Part shown: positions 56,737-64,000 of the stretch, one piece after another
Layout: every line of letters starts with the position of its first letter
Position numbering within the stretch: the first letter of the stretch is position 1
Source: Microbacterium stercoris
GTDB lineage: Bacteria > Actinomycetota > Actinomycetes > Actinomycetales > Microbacteriaceae
NCBI RefSeq assembly: GCF_017592545.1
Contig: NZ_JAGFOA010000003.1
Span: 5,904-69,903, forward strand
DNA length: 64,000 nt
Direction: 5' to 3'
The notes under the pieces: generated by a model
Databases searched by the model: none
What the model saw: the letters and a program-made list of their open reading frames with translations, nothing else
What the model was told of the DNA's origin: nothing
Program-made: the position numbers and the translations under genes

Positions 56737-56847
56737 GGTCGCTCCTGGGTGCTGTGCGGTGGAGCGGCAGCGGAGCCGCTCGATGCCCCCATGGTTCGCG
56801 ACGCGGGTGGCGGCGGACAAACGCCCCGTCGCGCACTGAAACGCAGC

Positions 56848-56862
56848 GTGACACAGCGTCAC
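56848..56862. promoter_or_regulatory. inverted repeat upstream of metQ
   Basis: GTGAC-ACAGC-GTCAC lies 112 nt before the metQ start, in a modest AT-richer patch, with a CCTAC/GTAGG stem next to it (56872-56888). It may bind a sulfur regulator or form part of the leader. I do not see a SAM riboswitch here. Confidence 0.4.
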
Positions 56863-56901
56863 AGAGCTTGCCCTACCGGACTTGTAGGAGTTAGGCGGCG
56901 A

Positions 56902-57390
56902 TCAGCGCGGAGTGACCGCCGCGCGGCGCGCGGCCTGAGTGATCTCGCGTCGCGTCCAGGCGAAGAGGAACCGCTCGTCAAATCGCGGCGAGCACTTCGC
57001 GCACGACATCGCCCGCGCGGGCTTGCGGTGCCGGTACGCCAGGTGTCCGTTCGGGCACTGCCCCACCCACGGCGCCAGCTCGGTCGCGGTCTCGCCGTGG
57101 TGGGTCGTGCCGCCGACATAGCCGAGGTCGCGCGCCACGCGCTTCCACGCCGCGCCATGGCCGGCCCCCGGCCCGGCGATGGCGTGCGCCACCTCGTGCA
57201 GCAGCGTCTGGTGGTTGGTGTCGTCGTCGTAGCGCGCGGTCAGGTAGCGCGACACCGAGATGCGCTTGCGCGTGTAGTCGCACAGCCCCGCGCGGCGCTT
57301 GGCGTTGTCGAAGGCGAACGTCCACGATGCGTCGAGGTGCAGGTCGATGAGGGCCTGGGCCCACACCCGCACGCGATTGAGATCCGACAC
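56902..57390 (-). CDS. SprT-like zinc metallopeptidase domain protein
   Basis: The 162-residue protein has the SprT-like catalytic motif TLLHEVAHAIAGPGAGHGAAW and C-terminal zinc ligands (CPNGHLAYRHR, SCAKC). Eukaryotic SPRTN homologues cleave DNA-protein crosslinks; bacterial roles are unproven. I chose the GTG at 57390 because TAGCGT ends 7 nt before it (leaderless) rather than the ATG ten codons upstream, which lies before that -10 box. Confidence 0.83.
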   Translation of the reverse strand: MSDLNRVRVWAQALIDLHLDASWTFAFDNAKRRAGLCDYTRKRISVSRYLTARYDDDTNHQTLLHEVAHAIAGPGAGHGAAWKRVARDLGYVGGTTHHGETATELAPWVGQCPNGHLAYRHRKPARAMSCAKCSPRFDERFLFAWTRREITQAARRAAVTPR

Positions 57391-57460
57391 CCTCAGAACG
57401 CTAGCCGCCGCATCCGACATTCGCGCTCCGCGCCGCCCCCGCCGGCCCGGGTCCGGCCCT

Positions 57461-57514
57461 CCTGGTCACGACGCGCCGCTCACCCGCCCCCCGCGCGGCG
57501 TGTGCTGACCACGA
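57461..57514. repeat. family C hairpin repeat, distant copy
   Basis: GGTCACGACGCGCCGC and GCGGCGTGTGCTGACC pair with few mismatches, followed by ACGA. It is the same element as the six-fold array at 58921-59454, here with a better-paired outer stem. Confidence 0.75.
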
Positions 57515-57521
57515 CCCACCC

Positions 57522-57614
57522 CTCGCTCGTCGAGCGAGCGAAGCGAGTCGAGACGCGGTGGCCTCCGCCCACCCCCTTGTTCGTCGAGCGAGCGAAGCGA
57601 GTCGAGACGCGGTG
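57522..57614. repeat. family A repeats, two copies
   Basis: GTCGAGCGAGCGAAGCGAGT and its continuation occur at 57522-57560 and 57577-57614, each ending GACGCGGTG, in direct orientation. They fill the gap upstream of the SprT-like gene and downstream of the TetR gene. Confidence 0.85.
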
Positions 57615-57642
57615 ACCTTCGCGCAGCGCCGGCCCCCGCCCG

Positions 57643-58209
57643 TCAGCCGAGCAGGCGCGCGACGAGCAGGTCGACGATCTCCTCCGTCGAGGTGCCCGGA
57701 TCGACCGGCACCGTGAGGCGGTCGAGCATCAGTCCGTCGATCGCGTAGTGCAACAGGGCGATCTCGGTGCGTCCGCCGGGCAGCCCAGCCTCGGCGTTGA
57801 AGGCGATGTCTCCCTCGAAGGCGGCGCGTCGCCACGTGCCCAGGGCCCCGGCCACCGCCGGACGGCGCGCGGCCTCCAGTCGCAGCTCGAACAGCGCGAG
57901 CGAGACGTCGGGGTCGGCGCTGAGTCGGGCCACGACGTCGCGGACGTACGCCGCAAACAGCTCGCGGCTCGGCGGTTCGGCCGCCCGCGAGGCGAGCACA
58001 GCCGGATCCGGCGTGAGGCGCTCGCCGATCCGATTCACCAGCTCGGCGATGAGGGCGTCGCGCGTGGGGAAGTAGTTCGAGGCGGTGCCGCGCGGCGTGC
58101 CGGCCTCGGCATCGACGGCGCGATGGGTGAGGCCGCGCGCGCCGGCCTGCGCGAGCACGCGGATGCCGGCGTCGGCGAGGGCGGCGCGGCGGTCGTCGTT
58201 TCGGGCCAT
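57643..58209 (-). CDS. TetR family transcriptional regulator
   Basis: The 188-residue repressor has the N-terminal HTH (ALADAGIRVLAQAGARGLTH, GTPRGTASNYFPTRDALIAE) and a TetR_C domain. TACCCT ends 6 nt before the ATG at 58209 (leaderless). It is divergent from the RibD-like reductase at 58287. Two ACGACATCTGTCGT-type sites between them are its probable operators. Confidence 0.9.
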   Translation of the reverse strand: MARNDDRRAALADAGIRVLAQAGARGLTHRAVDAEAGTPRGTASNYFPTRDALIAELVNRIGERLTPDPAVLASRAAEPPSRELFAAYVRDVVARLSADPDVSLALFELRLEAARRPAVAGALGTWRRAAFEGDIAFNAEAGLPGGRTEIALLHYAIDGLMLDRLTVPVDPGTSTEEIVDLLVARLLG

Positions 58210-58230
58210 GGATCGAGGGTAGCGCGAACC

Positions 58231-58273
58231 ACGACATCTGTCGTACTCTGCACATGACCACAACATCTGTCGT
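58231..58273. promoter_or_regulatory. two TetR operators, O1 and O2
   Basis: ACGACATCTGTCGT (58231-58244) is a perfect 14-bp palindrome. ACAACATCTGTCGT (58260-58273) is the same with one mismatch; the centres are 29 bp apart. O1 touches the -10 box TACTCT (58244-58249) and O2 lies in the transcribed leader of the reductase gene, so binding would repress it. Confidence 0.8.
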
Positions 58274-58286
58274 GATTGGAGACCGG

Positions 58287-58859
58287 ATGCGTGAACTCAC
58301 CTACTACGTCGCCGTCAGCCTCGACGGGCTGATCGCCGGGCCATCCGGCGAGTACGACGCCTTCCTCGTCGAGGGCGATCATGCCGAGGTCGTCCTCGGC
58401 GAGTACGCCGATGCGCTGCCTGCCCCGGCGTTCGCCGCGTTCGGCATCACGCCCCCGCGCACGAGGTTCGACACCGTGGTCATGGGGTGGAACACCCTGC
58501 TGCCGGGCCTCTCCATCGGCCTCGACAGCCCGTACCCGCACCTGCGTCAGTACGTCGCGAGCCGCGGCGGGCGCGAGGTCGCGTCCGACATCACGCTGAC
58601 GACGGATCCGGTCGCGACCGTCCGCGAGCTCAAGGCGGAGGACGGAAATCTCGGCATCTGGCTCTGCGGCGGCGGCGAGCTGGCCGGCGCCCTGGTCGAC
58701 GAGATCGACCGTCTGGTGCTCAAGCGCAATCCGTTCGTCTTCGGATCCGGCGTGCCGCTGTTCGGCGCGGCCCCGTACGCCGCCCGGTCCTTCGAGCTCG
58801 TCTCGGCCCGCGCCTTCGGCTCCGGCGTGGTCGTCGAGGAGTACGCGCGCCGCCCCTGA
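58287..58859 (+). CDS. RibD C-terminal / dihydrofolate reductase-like protein
   Basis: The 190-residue protein begins MRELTYYVAVSLDGLIAGPS and has FDTVVMGWNTLLPGL and GIWLCGGGELAGALVDEIDR, a stand-alone RibD_C/DHFR-like reductase. I chose the ATG at 58287 (GGAG 5 nt upstream) because an upstream ATG at 58254 is only 4 nt past the -10 box and would precede or coincide with the transcription start. Controlled by the divergent TetR. Substrate unknown. Confidence 0.87.
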   Translation: MRELTYYVAVSLDGLIAGPSGEYDAFLVEGDHAEVVLGEYADALPAPAFAAFGITPPRTRFDTVVMGWNTLLPGLSIGLDSPYPHLRQYVASRGGREVASDITLTTDPVATVRELKAEDGNLGIWLCGGGELAGALVDEIDRLVLKRNPFVFGSGVPLFGAAPYAARSFELVSARAFGSGVVVEEYARRP

Positions 58860-58920
58860 TCCGGCTCGCCCACGCTGCGTGCGGCGACCACCACTGCGCC
58901 ACGAGCCCGCGCCGCCGCCT

Positions 58921-59454
58921 TCTGGCCACAACGCGCCGCCCCCGGCGGGCGCATGCGGCGTGTGGTGACTACGAGTCGGTGCCGCCCGAGCCCGCGCCCC
59001 CCGCGCCCGCGCCCGCGCCCCCGAGCCCGCGCCACGACCCCGCGCCGTCCCAACCTTGTGGTCGCAACGCGCCGCCCACTCGCGAGCGCACGCGGCGTGT
59101 GGTGACTACGACCCCGACCGGCCGCCCGCGCCGCCCCCGGCGCCGCCACCTCTCCCGGCCACAACGCGCCGCCCGCCGGCGGGCGCATGCGGCGTGTGGT
59201 GACTACGATCCCGACCCGGCGCCGCGCCACCTCCGATCCGCCTCCTGGCCACAACGCGCCGCCCACCGGCGAGCGCATGCGGCGTGTGGTGACTACGACC
59301 CGGCGCCGCCCTGATCCGCCTCCTGGCCACAACGCGCCGCCCACCGGCGAGCGCATGCGGCGTGTGGTGACTACGACCCCGCGCCACCCCCGATCCCCTC
59401 CTGGCCACAACACGCCGCCCGCAGGCGGACGCGCGCGGCGTGTGGTGACTACGA
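58921..59454. repeat. family C array, six hairpin units
   Basis: Units of about 54 bp lie at 58921, 59057, 59155, 59245, 59323 and 59401. Each runs TGGCCACAACGCGCCGC, a variable 12-16 nt, then GCGGCGTGTGGTGACTACGA, and can fold into a hairpin with two wobble or mismatch positions. Spacers between units are C-rich and 24-82 bp. The 589-bp gap between convergent genes contains nothing else. The last unit supplies the TAG stop of the MFS gene. Confidence 0.85.
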
Positions 59455-60669
59455 GCCGGCGCCGCCCGGATCCGCGCCGGCCGGGTCCGCGTCGCGCGTG
59501 CGCCACGCGACGACCGCGGCGCTCGCGCACAGGATGAGTCCGCAGGCGACGATCCAGCGCGCGTCGACGAGGCCGAGCGCCGCCGCCCCCGCCGCCGTGA
59601 TGAGCACGGAGGGCAGCTGCATCAGCATGTTCACCGAGGTGCCGACGCGGCCCTGCAGGCGCGACGGCGTCGCCACGTGCGACTCCGTGACGTACGCGAT
59701 CACCGCGGCCGTGACGCCGAAACCCACCACCGCGAGGCCCGCGGCGAGCAGCCAGACGCTGTCGCCGAGCATGGGCGCCACGCCGAGCGCGAGCAGCACC
59801 GTGCCGATCGTGAGCACGCGCGGGCGCCCGACGCGCTTCATGGCCCAGGCTGCCACCGAGCCCGCGACCAGCCCGCCGATGCCGGAGAGCGCCTCGATCG
59901 GGCCCATCCACGCGGGTTCGACGCCCATGCGCTCCAGCACCGCGAAGCCCACCGCGCTGGTGAATGCGGCGACGCTCGACAGCATGATCAGCACGACCGT
60001 CATCCGGTTCAGGGGTCGGGTGACGCGCAGGTGCCGGAAGCCCGCGGTGAGCGAGGCCCAGAACGGATCCGCGTCGTCCTCGATCGGCGACTCGGTGAAC
60101 CGCAGCGAGGCGATGACCGCGGCGGCGGCGATGAAGGCGCCGATGGCGGCGAGCACAACCGGCATCGGCCCCGTCCAGATGTAGACGCCCGCCGCGACGA
60201 ACGGCAGGGCGAGGCGCAGCACCTGGTCGATCGTCTGCAGGATCGCGTTGGCCGGGCCGAGGTCGTCGTCGTCGAGCAGGTCGCGCAGGATCCCGCCGCG
60301 ACAGCCCGCCGTGCCGTAGCCGACCGCGCCGTAGAGGATGGTCGCCGCGAAGATCCACCAGACCTGCGACGCGCTGTGCACGAACAGCAGCGGCGTGAGC
60401 GCCGCGGCCCCGATCACGTAGGTGATCCACATCATCCGGCGGCGCGAGACCCGGTCGGCCAGGCGTCCGAGGAACGGCGCGAACAGCGCGGGGATGCCGA
60501 ACACCGCGAACAGCAGGCCGCCGAGCGCCGCGTCGCCGGTCAGGTCGACCACCCACACCGCCAGCAGCACGCCCAGCAGCGAGTCGGCGACGTTGGCGAG
60601 GGTCCATCCGGCTACGAGCCAGGCGAACAGGCCGCTGCGCCGGCCGACGCGCGTCGTCGTGTCGCTCAC
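59449..60669 (-). CDS. MFS transporter
   Basis: The 406-residue protein has twelve membrane segments and the MFS motif GRLADRVSRRRMMW between spans 2 and 3, similar to MFS_3/enterobactin-exporter-like drug efflux proteins. Its GTG at 60669 overlaps the stop of the ArsR-like regulator (GTGA). Its stop codon and last bases belong to a family C repeat unit, suggesting that its original C-terminus was replaced by the repeat. Likely efflux of a toxic compound sensed by the regulator. Confidence 0.9.
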   Translation of the reverse strand: MSDTTTRVGRRSGLFAWLVAGWTLANVADSLLGVLLAVWVVDLTGDAALGGLLFAVFGIPALFAPFLGRLADRVSRRRMMWITYVIGAAALTPLLFVHSASQVWWIFAATILYGAVGYGTAGCRGGILRDLLDDDDLGPANAILQTIDQVLRLALPFVAAGVYIWTGPMPVVLAAIGAFIAAAAVIASLRFTESPIEDDADPFWASLTAGFRHLRVTRPLNRMTVVLIMLSSVAAFTSAVGFAVLERMGVEPAWMGPIEALSGIGGLVAGSVAAWAMKRVGRPRVLTIGTVLLALGVAPMLGDSVWLLAAGLAVVGFGVTAAVIAYVTESHVATPSRLQGRVGTSVNMLMQLPSVLITAAGAAALGLVDARWIVACGLILCASAAVVAWRTRDADPAGADPGGAGS

Positions 60670-61250
60670 GACGGATCCGTCCAGGTGGCGGCGATCATGC
60701 GCACGTGACGCGCGCCCTCGGGGCGATCGGACGGATCCTCGTACCGGTCCTGCAGGGGCCGGATCAGCGCGTCGATCCGCTCGCCCAGCTCGCGCACCTC
60801 GTCGGGGGTGGCCCAGAAGCTCGTGAAGCGCTGCGCCGACACCGTCGTCCACTCCGGATCGTCGTCGGCCGCCCGCCGATACCAGGCCTGCAGGCGGTCG
60901 ACGGCATCGGCGAGGAAGGCGGATCCGGCCGCGGTCACCGCCGCGAACGCCTCGCGATCCGACGGCTCGGCCGTGAGCGTCAGGCCGCGCTCGCGCATCG
61001 CGCGCCACGGACGCTCGCGCCCGCGGGGCTCGCCCCGCTCGATGAAGCCGTACTTCTCGAGCTGGCGCAGGTGGAAGGAGCAGCTCGCGACCGACTCGCC
61101 GGTCGCTTCCGCGCACTGCGTTGCGGTCAGCTCGTCGCCGCCGCGGAACAGGTCGATGAGGCGGATGCGGAAGGGATGCGTGAGCGCCTTGAGCTGGTCG
61201 GTCTGCGAGACGATCCGCGTGTCTTCCCGGTCGGGCTGCGGCTGATCCAT
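60666..61250 (-). CDS. ArsR-like helix-turn-helix regulator
   Basis: The 194-residue regulator has a winged HTH (LKALTHPFRIRLIDLFRGGD, GESVASCSFHLRQLEKYGFI) and a helical C-terminal region of about 110 residues without a recognisable metal site. The ATG at 61250 follows TAGGGT by 13 nt and lacks a clear Shine-Dalgarno. It is translationally coupled to the MFS gene. A perfect CCTAAAGAA inverted repeat lies in its promoter. Confidence 0.88.
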   Translation of the reverse strand: MDQPQPDREDTRIVSQTDQLKALTHPFRIRLIDLFRGGDELTATQCAEATGESVASCSFHLRQLEKYGFIERGEPRGRERPWRAMRERGLTLTAEPSDREAFAAVTAAGSAFLADAVDRLQAWYRRAADDDPEWTTVSAQRFTSFWATPDEVRELGERIDALIRPLQDRYEDPSDRPEGARHVRMIAATWTDPS

Positions 61251-61265
61251 GGAGACAGCGTGCAC

Positions 61266-61297
61266 CCTAAAGAAAGGTTTAGCAAGAGTTCTTTAGG
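61266..61297 (-). promoter_or_regulatory. operator of the ArsR-like/MFS operon
   Basis: CCTAAAGAA (61266-61274) and TTCTTTAGG (61289-61297) are exact inverted repeats 14 nt apart in an AT-rich island. The inner arm overlaps the -10 box TAGGGT, so binding would block transcription. Confidence 0.75.
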
Positions 61298-61356
61298 ATC
61301 GGATCTGCGAAGCCATGCCGGGCGCGCGGCAGCGCGCCCGCCGGGCCCCGCCGGGC

Positions 61357-61887
61357 TCAGCCCGCGACGACGGCGCCGCGATGGCGCTTGCGGTCGGCGG
61401 CCTCGACGCAGAGCATCGTCGGCTCGAGATCCGCGTCGGAGGCGCCGGCCTCCTGACGCAGGAACAGCACCTGCTTGAAGTCGGCGCGTGCGCCGTTGAT
61501 GTCGCCCGCGTCGTAGCGGGTCTTGCCGCGGTGCTGCAGCGCGAACGCCGTGATGGAGCCCCAGCCCTGACCCTCGGCCTCGTCGGCGCAGGTCGACAGC
61601 TCGAACTCCGCGGCGCCGTAAGCGCCGCGCCAGTGCTGCACGGAGGCATGCAGGATGCGCGCGCGCAGCAGGTCCTTGCGTGTGCCCGACATGCGCGCCA
61701 GTCGCACCGTCTGCTCCGACACCTCGAGGGCCTCATCGAGCTCGCCGAGCACCTTCAGCAGCCACACCTTCTCGAGCAGCGACGGCAGGCTGCGCTGCGC
61801 GCCGATCTCGGCCAGGCGTCGGCGGCACTCGTCGGGGTCGACGATCTCACGCAGCGTCTCGGGGTCGTATCCCTGGATGTAGCTCAC
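61357..61887 (-). CDS. TPR-like helical hypothetical protein
   Basis: The 176-residue protein begins VSYIQGYDPETLREIVDPDE and consists of helix pairs with A/G-A-L spacing (KVWLLKVLGELDEALEVSEQ, LQHRGKTRYDAGDINGARAD), like tetratricopeptide repeats. No enzymatic domain is seen. The GTG at 61887 has AAGGGA upstream. Function is unknown; a scaffold role is only inferred. Confidence 0.72.
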   Translation of the reverse strand: MSYIQGYDPETLREIVDPDECRRRLAEIGAQRSLPSLLEKVWLLKVLGELDEALEVSEQTVRLARMSGTRKDLLRARILHASVQHWRGAYGAAEFELSTCADEAEGQGWGSITAFALQHRGKTRYDAGDINGARADFKQVLFLRQEAGASDADLEPTMLCVEAADRKRHRGAVVAG

Positions 61888-61974
61888 CGACGTCCCTTCC
61901 CTTCGCGCGATCCGCCCTGACAGTCTCACCGAGGGTCCTGAGAACGTCGAGAGGGCACGCCCAGCCCTGCCCGA

Positions 61975-62835
61975 TCAGCGCTCGAACAGGATCTGACTGG
62001 GCTTGGGCGAGTCGGTCGCGTCGCCGTCGACGGCCGGGCGCGATCCCTGGATGAACGCGTCGATCTCGGCGCCCTCGGCCACCTTCGCGGGGTGCGGGCC
62101 CGCCGCCATCAGCCGCGGCAGCCACTCGGTCGGCAGGGGCGCGGACGACGCAGCGACCACGAGGTTGCCGAACCGGCGGCCCTTGAGCACCTGCACCTCG
62201 GCGAGCACGATCACCTCGGGCAGCACCTCGCGGATCGTCGCGACCTGGCGCCGCGCGAACGCCAGCCCCGATCCGTCGGCCACGTTCACCAGCAGCACCC
62301 CGGCGGGGCCGAGCAGTGCGGCGCACGCGCGGTAGAACTCCACGGTGGTCAGGTGCGCCGGCGTCTGGGCGCCGCTGTAGACGTCCGACACCAGCAGATC
62401 GACCGATCCGGCCATCGCGGCGGGCATACGGCCGAGCCCCTCACGGGCGTCGCCGATCCGGACGCGGATGCTCGCGCCGCGCGGCAGCGGCAGGTGCTCG
62501 CGCACGAGATCGACGAGCGGCTGCTCGATCTCGACCACCTGCTGGCGGGATCCGGGTCGTGTCGCGTCGATGTAGCGGGGGATCGTCAGCCCGCCCGCGC
62601 CCAGGTGCACGGCGGTGATCGGCCCGTCGGGCAGCTGGTCGATCACCGCGCCCATCCGCGCCACGTACTCGAAGTGCAGGTGGGTGGGGTCGTCGAGGTC
62701 GACGTGCGACTGCGGCGTGCCGTCGACGTCGACCTCGAAGCCGCTCACGAAGCTGCTCGGGATGATCCGCGCCGTGCGACCGCCCGACAGCCGCGCCTCC
62801 GGCACCTCCGCCTCACGCTGCCGCTGTCGTCCCAT
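61975..62835 (-). CDS. spermidine synthase-like methyltransferase-fold protein
   Basis: The 286-residue protein has the class I fold of spermine/spermidine synthases: HLHFEYVARMGAVIDQLPDG, VHLGAGGLTIPRYI (the nucleotide loop), QQVVEIEQPLVDLV and LLVSDVYSGAQTPAHLTTVE. The catalytic Asp pair of true spermidine synthases is only partly kept (SDVYSG), so aminopropyl transfer is uncertain. GAGAAT ends 7 nt before the ATG (leaderless). Confidence 0.82.
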   Translation of the reverse strand: MGRQRQREAEVPEARLSGGRTARIIPSSFVSGFEVDVDGTPQSHVDLDDPTHLHFEYVARMGAVIDQLPDGPITAVHLGAGGLTIPRYIDATRPGSRQQVVEIEQPLVDLVREHLPLPRGASIRVRIGDAREGLGRMPAAMAGSVDLLVSDVYSGAQTPAHLTTVEFYRACAALLGPAGVLLVNVADGSGLAFARRQVATIREVLPEVIVLAEVQVLKGRRFGNLVVAASSAPLPTEWLPRLMAAGPHPAKVAEGAEIDAFIQGSRPAVDGDATDSPKPSQILFER

Positions 62836-62901
62836 GCCCTCGATTCTCGCAGGGGCGGCTCCTCGCCGGCGGCGGCTGTGGAGAACCGGATCGCGCGAGA
62901 G

Positions 62902-63372
62902 CTATCGGGTCGTGACGTCGACCCACCCCGCTGCGCCCGCGACCTCGGCGAGATCGGACACGTCGATGCCGACGGCGGCGTCGATCGCGCCGGCCGCGGG
63001 GTAGACGCGGTCGAACCGGCGCAGCGACTCGTCGAGCCACACCTCCGCACCGGGCGGGTTGGCGAACGGGCACACGCCGCCGATGGGGTGGCCGGTGAGG
63101 CGCTCGACGTCGTCGGCGGCGAGGAAGGTGGGCTTGTGCCCGAACGCGCGCTTGAAGGCGCCGCTGGACAGGCGGGCGTCGCCCGCGGCCACGAGCAGGA
63201 TCGCCCGCTGCCGGTCGGCGGCGTAGATCGAGAGGGTCTTCGCGATGCGCTCCGGGGGCACGCCGATCGCGGCGGCGGCGAGCTCGACGGTGGCGCTGGA
63301 CTCGGCGAGCACGACCACGTCGCCGTCGCGCCCGAAGCGGGCCAGGTGGGTGCGGACATCCTGCAGGCTCAT
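62902..63372 (-). CDS. YbaK/EbsC (aminoacyl-tRNA deacylase) family protein
   Basis: The 156-residue protein has AAAIGVPPERIAKTLSIYA with the conserved lysine and HPIGGVCPFANPPGAEVWLD, the family signature. Members deacylate mischarged Cys- or Ala-tRNA(Pro). TGTGAT ends 6 nt before the ATG at 63372 (leaderless). It stands alone on the minus strand, divergent from the BenE-like gene. Confidence 0.9.
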   Translation of the reverse strand: MSLQDVRTHLARFGRDGDVVVLAESSATVELAAAAIGVPPERIAKTLSIYAADRQRAILLVAAGDARLSSGAFKRAFGHKPTFLAADDVERLTGHPIGGVCPFANPPGAEVWLDESLRRFDRVYPAAGAIDAAVGIDVSDLAEVAGAAGWVDVTTR

Positions 63373-63470
63373 GCCTCGATCACAGCAGAGCGCGCCGGGG
63401 AACGCGCAATCGCCGCCTCGCGCGCCCCGCAGGGGACCGGGCCCGTGCGCGGTCGCCCTACGCTGGCCGG

Positions 63471-64000
63471 ATGGAACGGGGACGCATCGCGCTGGCGGGC
63501 ATCACCACGGCGCTGGTCGGGTTCGCCAGCTCGTCGGCGGTGGTTCTCGCGGGTCTCAAGGCCGCGGGCGCCACGCCCGCGCAGGCGGCCTCGGGGCTCG
63601 TCGTCCTGTGCCTGACACAGGCGCTGGGCATGCTGTGGCTCGCGCAGCGCACGAAGCTGCCCGTCGTGCTGGCGTGGTCGACGCCCGGAGCGGCACTGCT
63701 CGCGGCGGGCTCCGTGCCCGAGGGCGGATGGCCCGCCGCCATCGGGGCGTTCCTCGTGACGGGTGCGCTGATCGCGCTGACCGGGCTCTGGCCCGCCCTC
63801 GCCCGCCTCGTCGGCGCGATCCCGGCCCCCATCGCGCAGGCCATGCTCGCGGGAGTGCTGGTGGGCCTGTGCCTGGCACCCGTCCGCGCCGCGATCGACC
63901 TGCCGGCGGCGATCCTGCCGATCGTGCTGGTGTGGCTGGTGCTCATCCGGTTCGCGCCGACCTGGGCGTCGCCTGCGGCGTTCGCCGCGGGCCTCGTTGT
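63471..64000 (+). CDS. BenE-like benzoate/H+ symporter, partial (runs off window)
   Basis: The first 176 residues are visible, with hydrophobic segments and LAGITTALVGFASSSAVVLA, ATPAQAASGLVVLC and KLPVVLAWSTPGAALLAAG, matching BenE benzoate transporters of about 390 residues. TACGCT ends 6 nt before the ATG at 63471 (leaderless). The frame is open to the last base; the C-terminal half lies outside. Confidence 0.87.
   Translation, partial: MERGRIALAGITTALVGFASSSAVVLAGLKAAGATPAQAASGLVVLCLTQALGMLWLAQRTKLPVVLAWSTPGAALLAAGSVPEGGWPAAIGAFLVTGALIALTGLWPALARLVGAIPAPIAQAMLAGVLVGLCLAPVRAAIDLPAAILPIVLVWLVLIRFAPTWASPAAFAAGLV

Noticed and set aside
56737..56901. SAM riboswitch upstream of metQ
   Set aside because: I could not find the conserved core of any SAM riboswitch class; only short inverted repeats are present. 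A covariance-model scan would settle it.
54559..57615. 1018-codon plus-strand frame
   Set aside because: It is antisense to metN, metQ and the SprT-like gene, which are recognised; shadow frame.
58921..59454. Possible CRISPR array
   Set aside because: Repeats are about 54 bp, imperfect and self-complementary, spacers are C-rich and vary from 24 to 82 bp, and no cas genes are present.

Overview
This is a very GC-rich chromosomal segment from an actinobacterium, most likely a Microbacteriaceae member close to Microbacterium. This is inferred from codon use, from family content (DUF7882-like, DUF6766-like, Lhr-Nei pair, furA-katG, DUF1048-PadR), from the abundance of leaderless starts, and from intergenic GAGCGAAGCGAGTCGA-type repeats of a kind I associate with this family. 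I see no prophage, insertion-sequence transposase, CRISPR array, tRNA or rRNA. About 60 real genes are present; the many long antisense open frames are GC artefacts.

Layout. 1-5 kb: a low-complexity edge, an ATP-dependent DNA ligase cut off after motif IV where repeat DNA begins, L-lactate permease and an aldehyde dehydrogenase. 5-9.4 kb: a DASS/SLC13-type transporter, two tiny genes sharing the peptide HPSQAEGED, a SulP transporter and two small unknown genes. 9.4-12.5 kb: a sugar-type ABC importer without its own ATPase. 12.7-15.6 kb: small stress-type proteins (YciF-like, a duplicated DUF6766-like membrane protein, SRPBCC, two DUF7882-like paralogues). 15.7-18.3 kb: threonine synthase and a MetE-like methyltransferase. 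18.4-20.7 kb: a PadR-controlled ABC exporter. 20.8-26 kb: unknown gene, repeat block, LysR effector domain without HTH, MinD-like ATPase behind a leaderless 19-codon upstream frame, beta-helix protein, ABM and YitT proteins. 26-32 kb: Nei glycosylase, giant Lhr helicase, esterase, then a 0.9 kb minisatellite. 33-40.8 kb: degenerate Nudix protein, TetR plus its alpha/beta-hydrolase target, aldolase, two-component system, LysR/EamA pair. 40.8-46 kb: katG-fur and a MacB-type ABC pair. 46-52.7 kb: GNAT, SRPBCC-like, ComB-like, RibD-like genes, then dctA divergent from its likely two-component system. 52.7-57.4 kb: metQ-metN-metI fused into one operon with an SfnB/DszC-like flavoprotein, and an SprT-like protease. 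57.6-64 kb: TetR/RibD-like pair, repeat block, MFS/ArsR-like pair, TPR-like, spermidine-synthase-like, YbaK and a BenE-like transporter that runs off the end.

Two themes cross the window. First, about 30 genes start 6-7 nt after a TAnnnT-type -10 box with no Shine-Dalgarno, so they are probably leaderless. Second, intergenic space is filled with several distinct families of inverted or tandem repeats. One family (four copies) shows compensatory base changes in its stem, so the hairpin itself appears to be maintained. The strongest candidates for something undescribed are the HPSQAEGED micro-proteins, this covarying hairpin family, the leaderless upstream frame before the MinD-like gene and the CTAG-rich palindrome cluster at 47.2 kb.
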